Positions 1-11,828 of a stretch of DNA of 64,000 nucleotides are shown here, piece after piece. The stretch is from Cucumis sativus. Taxonomy: Eukaryota; Streptophyta; Magnoliopsida; Cucurbitales; Cucurbitaceae. The stretch's first letter is position 1. Every line of letters begins with the position of its first letter. The notes beneath the pieces are model-generated. The model searched no databases and was not told the origin of the DNA. It saw only the letters and a program-made list of their open reading frames with translations. The DNA is taken from the NCBI RefSeq assembly GCF_000004075.3, contig NC_026660.2, forward strand, positions 22,757,498 to 22,821,497, given 5' to 3'. The translations under genes were made by a program, and so were the position numbers.

Positions 1-2480
1 GTTGTACACCCCAACTTAAATTAAATACAACACGTAGTTTATTTCATTATTGTTCCTTCCTATAAATTTTGGAAAGGAATCAAATTCTAATACTTTTTTC
101 ATAATCACAATTCCTTCCTCTTAGGTTTTCCACTATCAATGTTCTTAATTACCCTTTATAATTTAAATTCTTTTATTTCCATTCAATCATTTCAAAAGCT
201 TAATTTCGCATTAATAAATACATGTTGTTTTTTTAGTATAGTTGGAGTGAAGGATGAGATTCATACTACATCCAACCGAAAATAACCTATATTTTATATA
301 TGTGTTGAATATAATTAAACTTTTTTCTTTGTCGGTATATTTTAATTGTTATTATTACGATTAGGGACTTTCATACATTGTAATGAAATTGATGGTTTTT
401 ATTTTAAATATGTGTTAGTTAAATAGGGTTATAATTTGTATGGATGAATAAAAAGTAGAAAGAAAGAGCCATCCTCAAATCAAGCAGGTTTGTGATTTGA
501 GTCTATGAACAGTGGAAAGTGTGGGAGAGAGAAGATAAAGAAAATACGTTCTGTAACGTTGTTTTAGTTTTCACTATTATTATAATTAGTAATAAAACTA
601 TTTTAAATAATGATAAGTTTTTTTTAAAATATTTACAAATATATCAAAATATGTATGTCATTGTAGACATAGATAAATAATTTATAAACAATTTAGTTCA
701 TTTTTCTATATTTGAAAATATGTATAACAATTATGCTAATATTTTTATAAAAATAATGTTAACGTTGATGATCAATCGATATATAACTTAATAAATTCTA
801 TTGACAGAGAGACCCGAAAATTATATTGATTGAACATCTTTCCAATGCTAAAAACTTGATCGGTCTAATTTTAAAATTGTATGATCTAGTTGGACACAAA
901 TCTCAAACTTTTATACACAAGGTTTAATTTAAGTTTTATTCTTTTCATTCTCGAAATAGAAATGGTAAAAGTTAAAGTTGACTAATTGGTAGTAAAAACA
1001 AAAACCCTAAATTTTATGCATAGGCTTGGTGACTCAATCCCATTATTATTGGATCTTTATGCTTATATTTCACATAAAAGTATCAATCTTTGATACCCAC
1101 TTTTACCCACTCTATGGGTAAAAAAAGCTTTGGTTGTGTAACTTTATGCAAAACTTGACCACATAAAAACACCAGCTTAGGTTTTGAAAAGTCACATAGA
1201 GTGTCTATATCAAATATTTTTTTTTCAAGAAACAACAACTTAGCACAAGAGATTACATACAAAACAAAAAGTTATAACGTATTAGTTAGCTAGTCATTTT
1301 ATTATATTCAATCAAGTATGAAATTTCGTCTTGAAAATATTTTAGTACTAAAATAGTATGAGTACTATTCTCATTAACTGGTTGTAACGTTCTAATCTTG
1401 AAAGAATGATGTAGGAGTCCAACAATATCATTTAGATTATTCTTGATGGAACAAAAAGAAAATCATATAATATAGACACAGAGCAAGTTAAGGAATTCAA
1501 ATAGGACGTTGTATTATTTTTACAAAAAAAATGTATTATAGTAACGAGAGTGTAAAATTTTGAGACGAATAGGAATAGGAAGTGTGTACATAGACTAGTG
1601 AAAAAGTTGTGAATATTATAAGTAAATCTAGAACTTTGTATGTAAAAATTATTTGTACTTCAAAAGTTATAATATTTCACTCAATCTTTCTTACGTTTCA
1701 GTGTCATGCAATTGGAATAGAAAACTTAGACTGTTAGTAAAAAAGTAGGTCATTTGAATACATTGTAATTTTCTTTTAATTTTCTTTCAAACTTTAATCT
1801 AAGGCAAGTGTCCTTGTCACACCCCGTTTTCATTCAATAATTTTATTCTCGTTTCAATTTCCTAAATCCAAAAAGCTCCTAAATATTTGAATTGGCATAA
1901 GTTGGTAGTATGCACATATTCATGAATATCCTATCGTGATATATAGAAACATTATTATTTTAAAATTTGTTTGATTTTGTCATTTAAAATTTTCTCCTTT
2001 AACTTAAAACTCTTTTCCTTAAGCTCCTCATGTGAATGCCCATTTCAAAAGACCATTCTCTTTCCTACTTTTGTACTACATCCTGACCTTACCTAAAAGT
2101 TAAAAAGTTAAAACTCACCCATCTTTCTCATTCCAACAAACAAATTTTTTTTTTTTTTTTTGTAAACATGAAATATTTTTTATTTTTGTATAGTGAAAAA
2201 ATGAAGAACATTTGAGATAGATTCATGTAATCATGGTTCTTTTCGGATTACTCCTCTCATCCCTTTGCTCACGTGATTGCATTTAGCTACAACTTTATCT
2301 TCATATCTCAATTGAGAAATTTAAATATCATTAGCTTTTTAGAAAACTTAAAACTTCATAACTTTTTGATGCTCTTGTAAATGAGTTTATATATATATAT
2401 ATAAATAAGTAGGTAATAAGTAGTGAAAATCAGGAGAAGTAATTAATTGGCTTCCATTTTTTTACCATATGGTTTCCCTA
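1..2480. other. AT-rich intergenic flank
   Basis: No reading frame with coding character is visible on either strand. The stretch is AT-rich with short T and A runs (a T run near 2143-2161) and a short (TA)n near 2390-2402. Its right end is presumably the distal promoter of the ARF gene. No transposase, tRNA or hairpin of note was seen. Confidence 0.6.
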
Positions 2481-2499
2481 AATGAAGCTCTGAAAAGAG

Positions 2500-3718
2500 A
2501 AAACACACCCATCTCTCTCCTTCTTCACATTTTCTTTTAATCTTTTTTCTTTTAAAACCCTTTTGTTTTCTTTCTTTTGAAACAAATCAAAAGTTAAACG
2601 ACAGAAAGAAAATGTAGAGAGAGAAGAGAGAATTGTAAATTAATAGAATAATAAAAAAGGAAAGAGAAAAAGAAAAAGGATAGGATGGGTTTTAAAGATC
2701 TTTGTTTTGGTGGCTCTTCAAGATACACTTCTCTCACTCTCTCTCTCTCTCTTCGGATCCAAAGAAAAAGGTAAGAATTCCCTTTTAATTTTATCTTCTC
2801 CTTCTCCTTTCTGTCTTAACATCATCTTAATCCCTTTTTTCTTTTTTTCTTTTTCTCTTTTTTTTTTTCTTTTTTTTCTCTTTTTTACTTCTGCTCTCTG
2901 CTTTTGGACTCTTCCATGATTTTGATGATCCAAACCAAAAACCTCTCTTCTCTCTCTTCGCTTCTCTTCTGTGAGTGTCCACGCCTCTTTTTATCTGCTT
3001 CTATGTCGGCCATCGACTCACTCATTCAATCTTTGAACAACAACAACAAACACCAAGAACCAAACTACGATTACCTTCTCTTTTTCTCTCTGTTTTCCAA
3101 TTCTCTCTTCTTCCCTTCTTCTCCTCTCTAGGATTCTCTTTTCCCTTCCTTCCATCAATTCCCACTTGGCTTTCTTCCCTTCTCTTGATCGACCTCACTC
3201 TACCCTCCATCTCGATTTTTGTTTCTAACTCTGTTACAGTTGCAACCCCCTTTCTTCTTCCTTTTTAATCTATTTTTATCCAATTTTTGTTCATGGGTTT
3301 TGCGTCTGGTGGTATATGAAGTGGTCAAAGCACGGTGAAGAAGCTCCTAGAGAACCCCTTTGAATTTGGTGAATGGTAGGTTTCTGGAGCTGTGGAATTT
3401 TGTTGCCATTTATAAGGGGCGAATTCCCGAGAACGGAAGGGTTGTTGGGAAATTTTTGATATGGGTATGGAGATTTTGGAGACGTATTCGTCTCTTCTAC
3501 CTTCTGCAATGTTCTGTTTCTGAGAATTTTGGAATTCAATTTCTGGATTTTGCTGTTGTTAGATGGTCGACGGGAAGGAGTTATTTATGTTCTACAAGGT
3601 AAGAATCTTTTAGGGTTGGGTTGGGTTGTGAATACACTTGATATTCAGTTTTTTTTTTTTTTTTTTTGAAATGTTAGTTTTTCGTGGTTGGCAGAGGAAT
3701 TAATTGGCTTTGATTGAG
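2500..3718 (+). promoter_or_regulatory. ARF gene leader: pyrimidine-rich, intron-containing, with uORFs
   Basis: This is the inferred transcribed leader of the ARF gene. It holds CT-rich stretches, including a (CT)n run at about 2737-2752. A good donor lies after AAAAAG at 2770/2771. A second donor lies at 3598/3599 (ACAAG|GTAAGA) and its acceptor at 3694 (TTGGCAG), so a leader intron at 3599-3694 is likely. Four upstream ATG frames lie in the putative leader exon: 3293-3319, 3373-3459, 3461-3523, and one starting at 3563 that would cross the 3599-3694 splice and stop at 3701-3703. The transcription start and the acceptor of the first leader intron cannot be fixed from sequence alone. Confidence 0.5.
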
Positions 3719-6168
3719 ATGATTACGTTTATGGATTCGAAAGAGAAACTGAAAGAGGTGGAGAAATGTTTAGATCCTCAGTTATGGCATGCCTGTGCTG
3801 GAGGAATGGTTCAAATGCCGCCGGTGAACGCCAGAGTTTTCTATTTTCCACAAGGTCATGCTGAGCATTCTTGTGCGCCAGTTGATTTCAGGAACTGTCC
3901 TAAGGTTCCTTCATATACCCTTTGCAGAGTTTCTGCCATCAAGTTCCTTGCAGATCCTGACACTGATGAGGTATTTGCCAAACTTAGGTTGATTCCCATA
4001 AATGGAAGCGAACTAGATTTTGAAGATGATGGAATTGGAAGGCTTAATGGGTCCGAACAGGATAAACCAACCTCATTTGCAAAGACACTGACTCAGTCTG
4101 ATGCTAACAATGGTGGGGGTTTCTCTGTTCCAAGGTATTGTGCAGAAACTATCTTCCCTCGGTTGGATTATTCTGCTGATCCACCCGTTCAAACCATTCT
4201 TGCTAAGGATGTTCATGGGGAGACATGGAAATTCAGGCACATTTATAGAGGGACGCCTCGCCGGCATCTTTTGACTACTGGCTGGAGTACTTTTGTTAAC
4301 CATAAGAAGCTCGTTGCAGGTGATTCCATTGTTTTCCTAAGGGCAGAAAACGGAGATCTCTGCGTTGGGATTAGACGGGCCAAGAGAGGAATTGGGGATG
4401 GACCGGAGTCATCCTGTGGCTGGAATCCAGCAGGTGGTAACTGTGCTGTTTCGTATGGGGCATTCTCTGCGTTTTTGAGGGAAGATGACAACAGATTGAC
4501 GAGGTCTGCTAATGGCATGAATGGAAATGGAAGTCTTATGGGAAAGGGGAAAGTGAAGCCTGAATCAGTTACTGAAGCTGCTAAACTTGCTTCAAATGGA
4601 CAACCCTTTGAAATAATATTCTATCCAAGAGCTAGTACTCCTGAATTCTGTGTCAAGGCAGCACTGGTGAAAGCAGCATTACAGATCCGGTGGTGCTCAG
4701 GTATGAGGTTCAAGATGGCCTTTGAAACCGAGGACTCTTCACGAATTAGTTGGTTCATGGGTACCATCAATTCCGTTCAGGTTTCGGACCCACTGCGCTG
4801 GCCTGAATCACCATGGAGGCTTCTTCAGGTAATCACTGTTTTTTTCTCCCTGCCTGAATTCATTGCCAATAATCAATGTATTCTGAACATGGTGATTCAG
4901 GACCGAATATATCACGTCTGCAGAAACATAGAAGTTTGTAAGTTCAGTGATTGTCGGGATGATTTGTAGTAGTTGACCTTACCACAACATTTCATTCAGT
5001 TTGTGCACTATTGATGGTTCTATGGATTCATGGAAGGTCGTTCGTTGCCTTATCACTTGCTAATAACATATTTTGTGCAGGTTACTTGGGATGAACCAGA
5101 TTTACTTCAGAATGTGAAACGCGTTAGCCCATGGTTGGTTGAATTGGTATCAAGCATGTCTCCAATTCACCTTGCCCCTTTCTCACCACCAAGGAAAAAG
5201 TTCAGATATCCACAACACCCTGATTTCCCCCTTGATAATCAACCTCCTGTGCCATCGTTTTCTAGTTATCTCCATGGGACTGGCAGCCCCTTCGGTTGTC
5301 CTCCCGACAACAACCCTGCTGGCATGCAGGGAGCCAGGCATGCTCATTTTGGTCTATCCTTGTCAGATTTTCATGTCAGTAAACTGCAGTCAGGTCTGTT
5401 TTCGATTGGTTATCGATCACTGGATCCAGCTGCTGGATCAACTAGACTTTCTGGTAATGTAATGACTGAAAAACCAAGTATGAGTGAAAACGTATCTTGC
5501 TTGCTAACCATGGCACATTCTACTCAAGCTTCAAAGAAATTTGATGGCGTGAAGACTCCTCAGCTAATACTTTTTGGCCGACCCATACTTACAGAATTGC
5601 AGATGTCTCAAAGCTTCTCTGGCGATACCGTTTCTCCAGTAGGTACTGGAAATAGTTCGTCAGATGGAAATGGAGACAAAATGACAAACCTCTCCGATGG
5701 CTCTGGATCTGCTTTACATCAACAAGGTCTACCAGAAGGCTCTGCTGGCGAAAATTTCCAGTGGTACAAGGACAATTGCCAAGAAATCGACCCAAACTTG
5801 GATATCGGCCACTGTAAAGTCTTTATGGAATCAGAAGATGTAGGACGCACTCTCGATCTTTCTTCACTTGGGTCTTATGAAGAATTGTACAGAAAACTTG
5901 GAAATATGTTTGGTATAGATAATTCAGAGACATTGAACCATGTCTTGTACCGTGATGTTTCCGGTGCTGTCAAACATGTCGGTGACGAACAATTCAGGTA
6001 TATTTCTTCTTCCTTTGGCAACGTTGAGACATCGTCTTACATTCTGTCATTTCCAATACATATCACGTCTGATTAACGCTCCTCGTTTTCTGTTTCAGTG
6101 ACTTCATCAAGACAGCAAGAAGATTGACAATTCTAACAGATTCAGGAAGTAACAATGTAGGAGCTTAG
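3719..6168 (+). CDS. Auxin response factor, ARF10/16/18-like (class C repressor)
   Basis: Nuclear transcription factor that binds auxin response elements (TGTCTC type) and, in this clade, mainly represses. Coding exons are 3719-4828, 5081-5997 and 6099-6168; both introns are GT-AG and the joined frame gives 698 residues ending in TAG. The first in-frame ATG is 3719 (MITFMDSKEK); the frame is open a few codons upstream but without an ATG. Domains in order: N-terminal dimerisation part with DPQLWHACAGGMVQMP; B3 DNA-binding domain at about 121-222 (starting FAKTLTQSDANNGGG and ending near GIRRAKR); auxin-response (ARF ancillary) domain at about 284-370; a serine/proline-rich middle region; C-terminal PB1 domain from about 613 (CKVFMES, Cys615) to 690, split by the last intron. 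The short glutamine-poor middle region and the miR160 site place it with ARF10/16/17, and the PB1 domain excludes ARF17. The exact orthologue number is not settled. Confidence 0.95.
5320..5340 (+). promoter_or_regulatory. miR160 target site in ARF coding sequence
   Basis: The 21 bases TGGCATGCAGGGAGCCAGGC plus a final A pair with the conserved plant miR160 along the whole length, with only one G:U wobble. The site codes A-G-M-Q-G-A-R (residues 450-456), the place where ARF10/16/17 genes carry it. Slicing of the transcript here is established for this family; in this species it is inferred from complementarity. Confidence 0.93.
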
Positions 6169-7600
6169 AAGGAAGAATAAGAGTTGATTTCAACTGTACA
6201 GCTGGTCAATATCAGGTCCTTCATTTCCTTGCTGACCGTTCTCTGTTTCAAATCTGGGAGCTGCTGCTAAGATTCAAGCTTTTTTTAACTATGAAAAAAG
6301 CTGATATTTTTCCTTTTCCTTATAATTAATTTTTTTTTTTTCCCAATCCAACTTCTGGAGGGAATGTTTGAATTTTGGAACTTGCTTACATCCCCATGTT
6401 CTGTGATGAACTTTGAGGGGGTTTCTTTTTGGGGGTTTTTTTTCTTCTTTCCATTTTAGGTGGTTAGTTCTTATTATATAAGTGGAAGTGATTTGAGAGA
6501 GTATTGGGAATGTGTTTGTAAGAGAAGCATTGTGAAATATAATGAGTTAAAGTGGAGTTGTTTCTAAAGGTTTGTGGTCAAAGTAAGTCATAAAAGAAAG
6601 GCATTTTGAAGAAGAAAAGACAAAAAGGGCTTACCTTGAAACTTGAGTTTCATTTGTAAAAGTTCAATGTTAATGATGTAGTGAGTTGTGAGTTTGTTGA
6701 ATTAATGCCATTCCCCAAAAGATGGGGAATTCAAAAGTTTCATAAAAAAGAAAGTGGTTTTCATTCATTGTATGACCAAAATGAATGATGTAAATTTGTT
6801 TGGTTGGAAATCTACTCTACTATTAGTCTCCCCCTTCTTTTTTCTCTTTAATTAATTTAGTCTAACTTGGACTTTTCTTTCTTTTTCTTTTTCTTTTTTT
6901 TTTTAGTTGTATGAGTATGATTTTTGATCGTAAAGATAAGAGTTTGTCATAGTTGTTATATTATAAAAAAAGAAAAGTAGAGCACGAGAATTTTAATCTT
7001 TAGATTACGATTCTATACGAATTCATATAGTCTATGGGTGTATTTGGAATATATTTTTAAGTATTTAATTTTTTTAAAAAAATTATTTTGAAACAAAATT
7101 GATTCCTTGGCTTAAAATAGCTTCCAAGGTGTCCTCTACATCTTTTATTAAAAAAAAATTAAGTAAAAAAGAGTTTTCTTAAAAAAAATATTTTTGTTTC
7201 AAAATTTAAACATTGATTTTTTTATAAGTGTTTATAGATTTTTTATAAGTGTTTATGTACTTAATTTTTGTTTCTTCTCAAATTTGATCACTTTAAAAGA
7301 TAATTTTAAAATTAGTCCTTCTATTCCAAGGTTTACAAACACCATGAAGTAAAATGTTTGAAAAGTTTTGTTTTTCACTCATTTAATTTTTATTTCATTA
7401 TTAGAAATTATATATATATAAAAAGTATGTGTAGAAGGTTAGTTGAACTAAAATGAAGCAATGATTTATATATATAAAAATATATATTGGGGGAGGAATT
7501 AAAAAGGGGAAGAAAATAGAAAAAGAGAGAGTGTGGTGTGGGGATTTAATTAGAAGTAATAAATAAAAGGGAATAAAATATAAAATAATTTTGTATAGGG
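6169..7600 (+). other. ARF 3' UTR and AT-rich spacer
   Basis: The stop codon is followed by a T-rich untranslated region, probably ending around 6.5-6.8 kb. Beyond it are poly-A/T runs and short (TA)n tracts (about 7410-7422 and 7467-7488). No other gene is seen. Confidence 0.5.
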
Positions 7601-7661
7601 ATTGAGGATGAAAAACACAATATAATATTGCTGAGTTGGCATAGAGTTAGAAGCTATGGTA

Positions 7662-7733
7662 CACGTGAGAAGGTGGGACCACGTGGAGCTTACGTGGAGA
7701 GGTTTCCATAAAGATTCACGTGTGGACGACGTC
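7662..7733. promoter_or_regulatory. Cluster of G-box/ABRE and C-box (ACGT) elements
   Basis: Three perfect CACGTG G-boxes (7662-7667, 7680-7685, 7717-7722), one ACGTGG (7692-7697) and one GACGTCAT C-box-type element (7728-7735) lie within about 75 bp. ACGT elements of this density are typical binding targets of bZIP (ABF/AREB, HY5) and bHLH (PIF, MYC) factors. No confidently called gene starts next to it; the only adjacent frame is the short one at 7751. Confidence 0.6.
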
Positions 7734-7750
7734 ATCTTTCTTAGTGCAAA

Positions 7751-7858
7751 ATGGCTCGCTGCTTCAGTCCCGCCGTTTCGTTGAGCGCCCTCTTCGCCTT
7801 TGCCTTCGCCTTTGCCTTTCCTTCTACGTTTCCCCCTTTTTTTCTTTTTTCCTTTTAA
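7751..7858 (+). pseudogene. 35-codon frame, possible remnant of a LEA5/SAG21-like gene start
   Basis: ATG at 7751 opens MARCFSPAVSLSALFAF, then an Ala-Phe run from an imperfect TTCGCC/TTTGCC repeat, and ends in TAA after 35 residues. It lies in a GC-rich island directly behind the ACGT cluster. The start loosely recalls the N-terminal targeting segment of LEA5/SAG21 proteins (MARSFS...SA), an ABA- and stress-responsive family, but none of that family's conserved C-terminal exon is found downstream. The likeness rests on memory of a short motif, so it could be chance or an unrelated leader frame. Confidence 0.2.
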
Positions 7859-9886
7859 TTCTTTTAATAATTACCATCTTCAAATATTAATAAAGGAATT
7901 CCAAAAGAGTTAGACATATATTTTGGGCAAAGCACAAAAGGATTTGTTCCAACATATCCCAATTACAACTGAAGCAATGGGATTGGGAGATAACAATCAG
8001 ATTCTAAACACCACAACCCAATGTTTAATTAAATCAAATATTTCAAATTCAAATACATTTAAAACTTTTCCCTTCCCAAAATACCCTCTTTTTTTTTTCT
8101 TTTCTTTTTTTTGTAAAAAAATGAAAAAATATAACTATTTTTCTTAGTTTTGAGTTTCCAATTGTTTTAGTTTTTGCCACAATATACGGCACCGTTTCTG
8201 GAAATAAGCATTAAAAGCAAACAAAAAGACCAACAAAATCATGTGTGTGTCTTTTTATTAGGGTTTCCCTTTGCTTTAGGGTTACGTTTCAAGAACTGTC
8301 ACTTCTCACTTCTTCTTTAATTTCTCTTTAGGGTTTTTGTTTTGAAAGATCCCAAGTCCTGAAAACAAGGCATATCTCCATGCAAACATCATATTTTATT
8401 CTTCTTTTTGTTTTCAGTACAAACCCACTCATAATCCAAAACAAGATCATTACAATCTGCCATAACTTATAAGCTGATCACTCAAAATATATGAACATAT
8501 CAAAAGCCAATTATTTTTATGGAAACCAACATAACACTCCATTCGCATCAACTTTTACTGTCAACTTCATTCTAATAAAATTATACTTATCAATATTTTA
8601 ATTTTATATTGGAGATATTTTTTAGTATATATAACCGTGAAAATTCAAACCACACACTTTTCATGGCTAACACATCATATATATCAATTAAGTTATATTC
8701 GTTATGAATAACTAATATATAAAATCACATTATATTTTCAATAATTAATATTTAGTTATATATGACCATGTATTTACATATATGTTAAATAAAACAATAA
8801 CTTAATAATACATAAATTATTTTTGTGTCAATAAATTTCAAACATGTTCTACATGGAAATTTGTAATGTAGAAAAAGTAGATAATTTTAATAAATTAAGG
8901 ACACAATAAAAAAAATTAAGAATTACATCAAAGATTGTATTAGGGATATTTAAATTTGTATTATTTAATTTAGCATAAAGAAAAAGTAGAAACCCTAAAT
9001 CACATATCACATGTCTTATTAAATAAAGCATAGATTGGTAATCACTCCACCTTATTATTACACCTTGAAAATCACATATTTAAATAAATGCATGGACTTC
9101 GAAAAACATTTTCTTTTTCATCTTAATTGTATATATTTTGTTGCAAAGTTTTGTTCTTCTTTAAGAAAGAAAAAAAAAATTATAATAGTATATTCTCTAT
9201 AAATAATGGATAGTTGAATATATATGTCTACTAAACTCATCCCCGGTACCAATCTTTATGTGCGTATTAAAGTTCACATGATTTGTAGCCATGCACATGG
9301 CTTACAGATCTCTTCTCTCGATCTCTTCCTTCCTTGTACTGCTATATATATAAGTATTTCATAAATACATGTCTCAATTCTTTTCTAAATTTTCGAAACA
9401 TATAAATATATATATATATATCTTCTTTTAACCAACTTTCTTAAATAATGATTATAAACGGCACAATATTTTCAATGAAAGCTTGTTTTCATGTAATTTT
9501 TTAAAATTAAATTTGCTATTTTTCAACTATATATGAATCTTTCAAGAACGTTCGGTCTCTATGAATATTTTGTTTTAATGTTTATTATTGTCAAGAGTTG
9601 TTAAAGTTAGTTGTAAACTAAAAAATATATTTAATTAAGTATGGTTTTCTTTTTTGGAAGGACATATATTTAAATTAAATCACTATGCTGTTTCTATAAT
9701 ATAAATGGGAAATTTTTGGAAGATTGAATCAGAGAACCGCTAGTTTTTTCATTTTCGTTAACTTTTTAAATAATTAAATCTTTTTGTTAATTATAAGCTT
9801 ATAATATAATTTTATTTTAATGTATGAATAATACTTGGTATATTCTTTTAAGTAAAATAATAATAATGTCAAAGGGAAATTGATAC

Positions 9887-9927
<41 letters not shown>

Positions 9928-11400
9928 ATTTGTCATTGATTTTATATGTTAATGTCAAGTACAAGGTTGGGCATATCCTAACGCTAGGGCCACCCTAATG
10001 TGACAAATGCCCTATCCCATTTGGGCCCATCTAATTTATTGTTTGTTAGTATATATTGACAGTTTGATGGCAAAAATGTCCCTTTCATTTTCTTAATTAC
10101 AAGATGATGTTGAATTCTACATCACAATTGTTTTGATTAAGTGTAGATAAAATTTATCAATTCATCTAATATTAATTGCTACCTAGTAAATGAATTCCAT
10201 AAGCTCTATTTTTAATAAGCAGATTTGTTTTAAATCAACACACTACTATAGTACAGTGTAGTGCTGATGTTATTTTTATAATAACAAGTTCAATTTCTGC
10301 ATGATACCATTATATGAATAGTTATAGTAACAAACGAATAACAATAAGATTGTCTGAACGACTTTGACTAATAAGTCAATATGAAAACTCTATAATTTAA
10401 TTAGCGGGATTGAGAAATTAGACAATCTATCTACTCAAATTCATATTTAAAAATTGAAAACTCTATCACATGTTTCAACACATATAATCATTTCTTAAAT
10501 TCAATAATTACAAAGTTGAAAAATCGAATAAAACCAACTTTTAAAATGTAAATTTACTGCACTGTATGATTGACCATCGAGTCTTCAATTACTTTCCCGT
10601 CATTTTTAGTGTCAGTTCTTAATTATCTTTTTAATGTTAGATTTTCTACCGATTTTCAATATCAATATTTCGAAATTAAAATAAGTCAATCTAAAATCTA
10701 AATCAAATATTTTATTAAGTAGAGCAGAAAGTGACAAAGTAAGTAATTAATTATAAAGTGAAATTGAGATTGTTTGGTAAAATAAATTAACTATTTTTCC
10801 CCTCAAAATAATTAAAAGAAAAGTCTCGTTTATAGAGGCAACCAGCTTGAAAATGTAGCAAATTTATTTAATTTCATATATTTTCTTCTTAGGAAAAAAA
10901 AAACAACTAACAACCATATTTATGAGCTGTGTCTTGTATGGTTTTGATGAAATTGACAGAAAACAAAACTACACAAAATCATCTTTTAATTAAAAATAAC
11001 GAAAAACTATTATTTATAAAAAAAAATGGCATTAAATATATAAATGAATAATTAATTGGGAAAGGAAACATTACCCGTGCGGTAGGCCCCACGTTTTTCT
11101 GCCAACTAAAATCCAAACGACAGTCACCACTCACGAGTCTGAACCGACATCCCAACACATAACTATGCCGACACTTAGCTCCTTCCCTCCCTCTGAAAGC
11201 GACATGTCGCTTTTACTTTTTCTCCTTTTTCTTTTCTTCCCTACCTTTCCCAATATTCAAATACCCTCATCACATTTCTTTCCAACTATATAGATTATTC
11301 TTAAATTATTACTTCTACACTACAATAACAATTATAATTTTTATCATTATAACCCCAGAAAAATTAACTTTACTACGCTTCAATGCAAATGTCTTTAGGG
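7859..11400. other. Intergenic, AT-rich, with telo-box cluster and (AT)n
   Basis: No coding exon is recognised. Three AGGGTT/AGGGTTT telo-box-like motifs lie at about 8258-8337, and a (AT)n microsatellite lies at 9890-9924. TGGGCC/GGGCCC motifs occur near 10020-10028. The rest is AT-rich single-copy-looking DNA with short frames of no coding character. Confidence 0.5.
9890..9924. repeat. (AT)n microsatellite
   Basis: About 35 bp of uninterrupted AT dinucleotide repeat. It is a likely length-polymorphic marker. Confidence 0.9.
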
Positions 11401-11424
11401 TTTGGTCACGCTTTATTGGAAACG

Positions 11425-11496
11425 AGCCCACGATGAAGTCATATGTGGGCCATTATATATGAAGCCCAATGGGCTTTTAAAATTTTGAAATGGGCC
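11425..11496 (+). promoter_or_regulatory. Site II (TGGGCY) cluster, CASPL5-like promoter
   Basis: Five TGGGCC/TGGGCT motifs, counting both strands, lie at 11425-11430, 11446-11451, 11463-11468, 11470-11475 and 11491-11496. Such site II clusters bind TCP factors and are common in promoters of broadly expressed plant genes. The cluster is about 330-400 bp upstream of the CASP-like start codon at 11829 and just upstream of a GC-richer stretch that is probably the leader. Confidence 0.6.
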
Positions 11497-11551
11497 GGCT
11501 CATTTACGGCAGACGCGCGAATCTTCTTCCTTACACACCTCTAGCCTATCC

Positions 11552-11638
11552 ATGGCTGCTTTCCCTTTCACGGAGCTTTACTCGCCTTCTTACCAGAAGT
11601 GCGCGACAATGGAGAAGATGACGGCTTCATGGACTTAG
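11552..11638 (+). CDS. 28-residue upstream ORF in the CASP-like gene leader
   Basis: ATG at 11552 opens MAAFPFTELYSPSYQKC..., stopping at TAG 11636-11638, 190 bp before the CASP-like ATG. It is in GC-rich sequence with coding-like composition. If the transcript starts near the site II cluster it is the first ORF ribosomes would meet. Whether it is translated is not known. Confidence 0.3.
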   Translation: MAAFPFTELYSPSYQKCATMEKMTASWT

Positions 11639-11828
11639 GATCTTCCCTTCGCTCATCGATTGCAAAGCGTCTTTGGCCTTTACAACTCATAAGCTAAACT
11701 TCACCATCTTCCTCCCTCTGTTGCCTTGGCTCGCCTGCGACCGATTAGGGTTCTGAATTGTGGAGTGAATGTAAAACTACTTTTTGTTTAATCCTACTGA
11801 TTGAGCTCTTGGATCGCTGTACAACGCG

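Noticed and set aside
3704-3718. ARF start at 3704 upstream of the ATG
   Set aside because: The codon at 3704 is TTG; the first in-frame ATG is 3719 and gives the MITFMDSKEK start.
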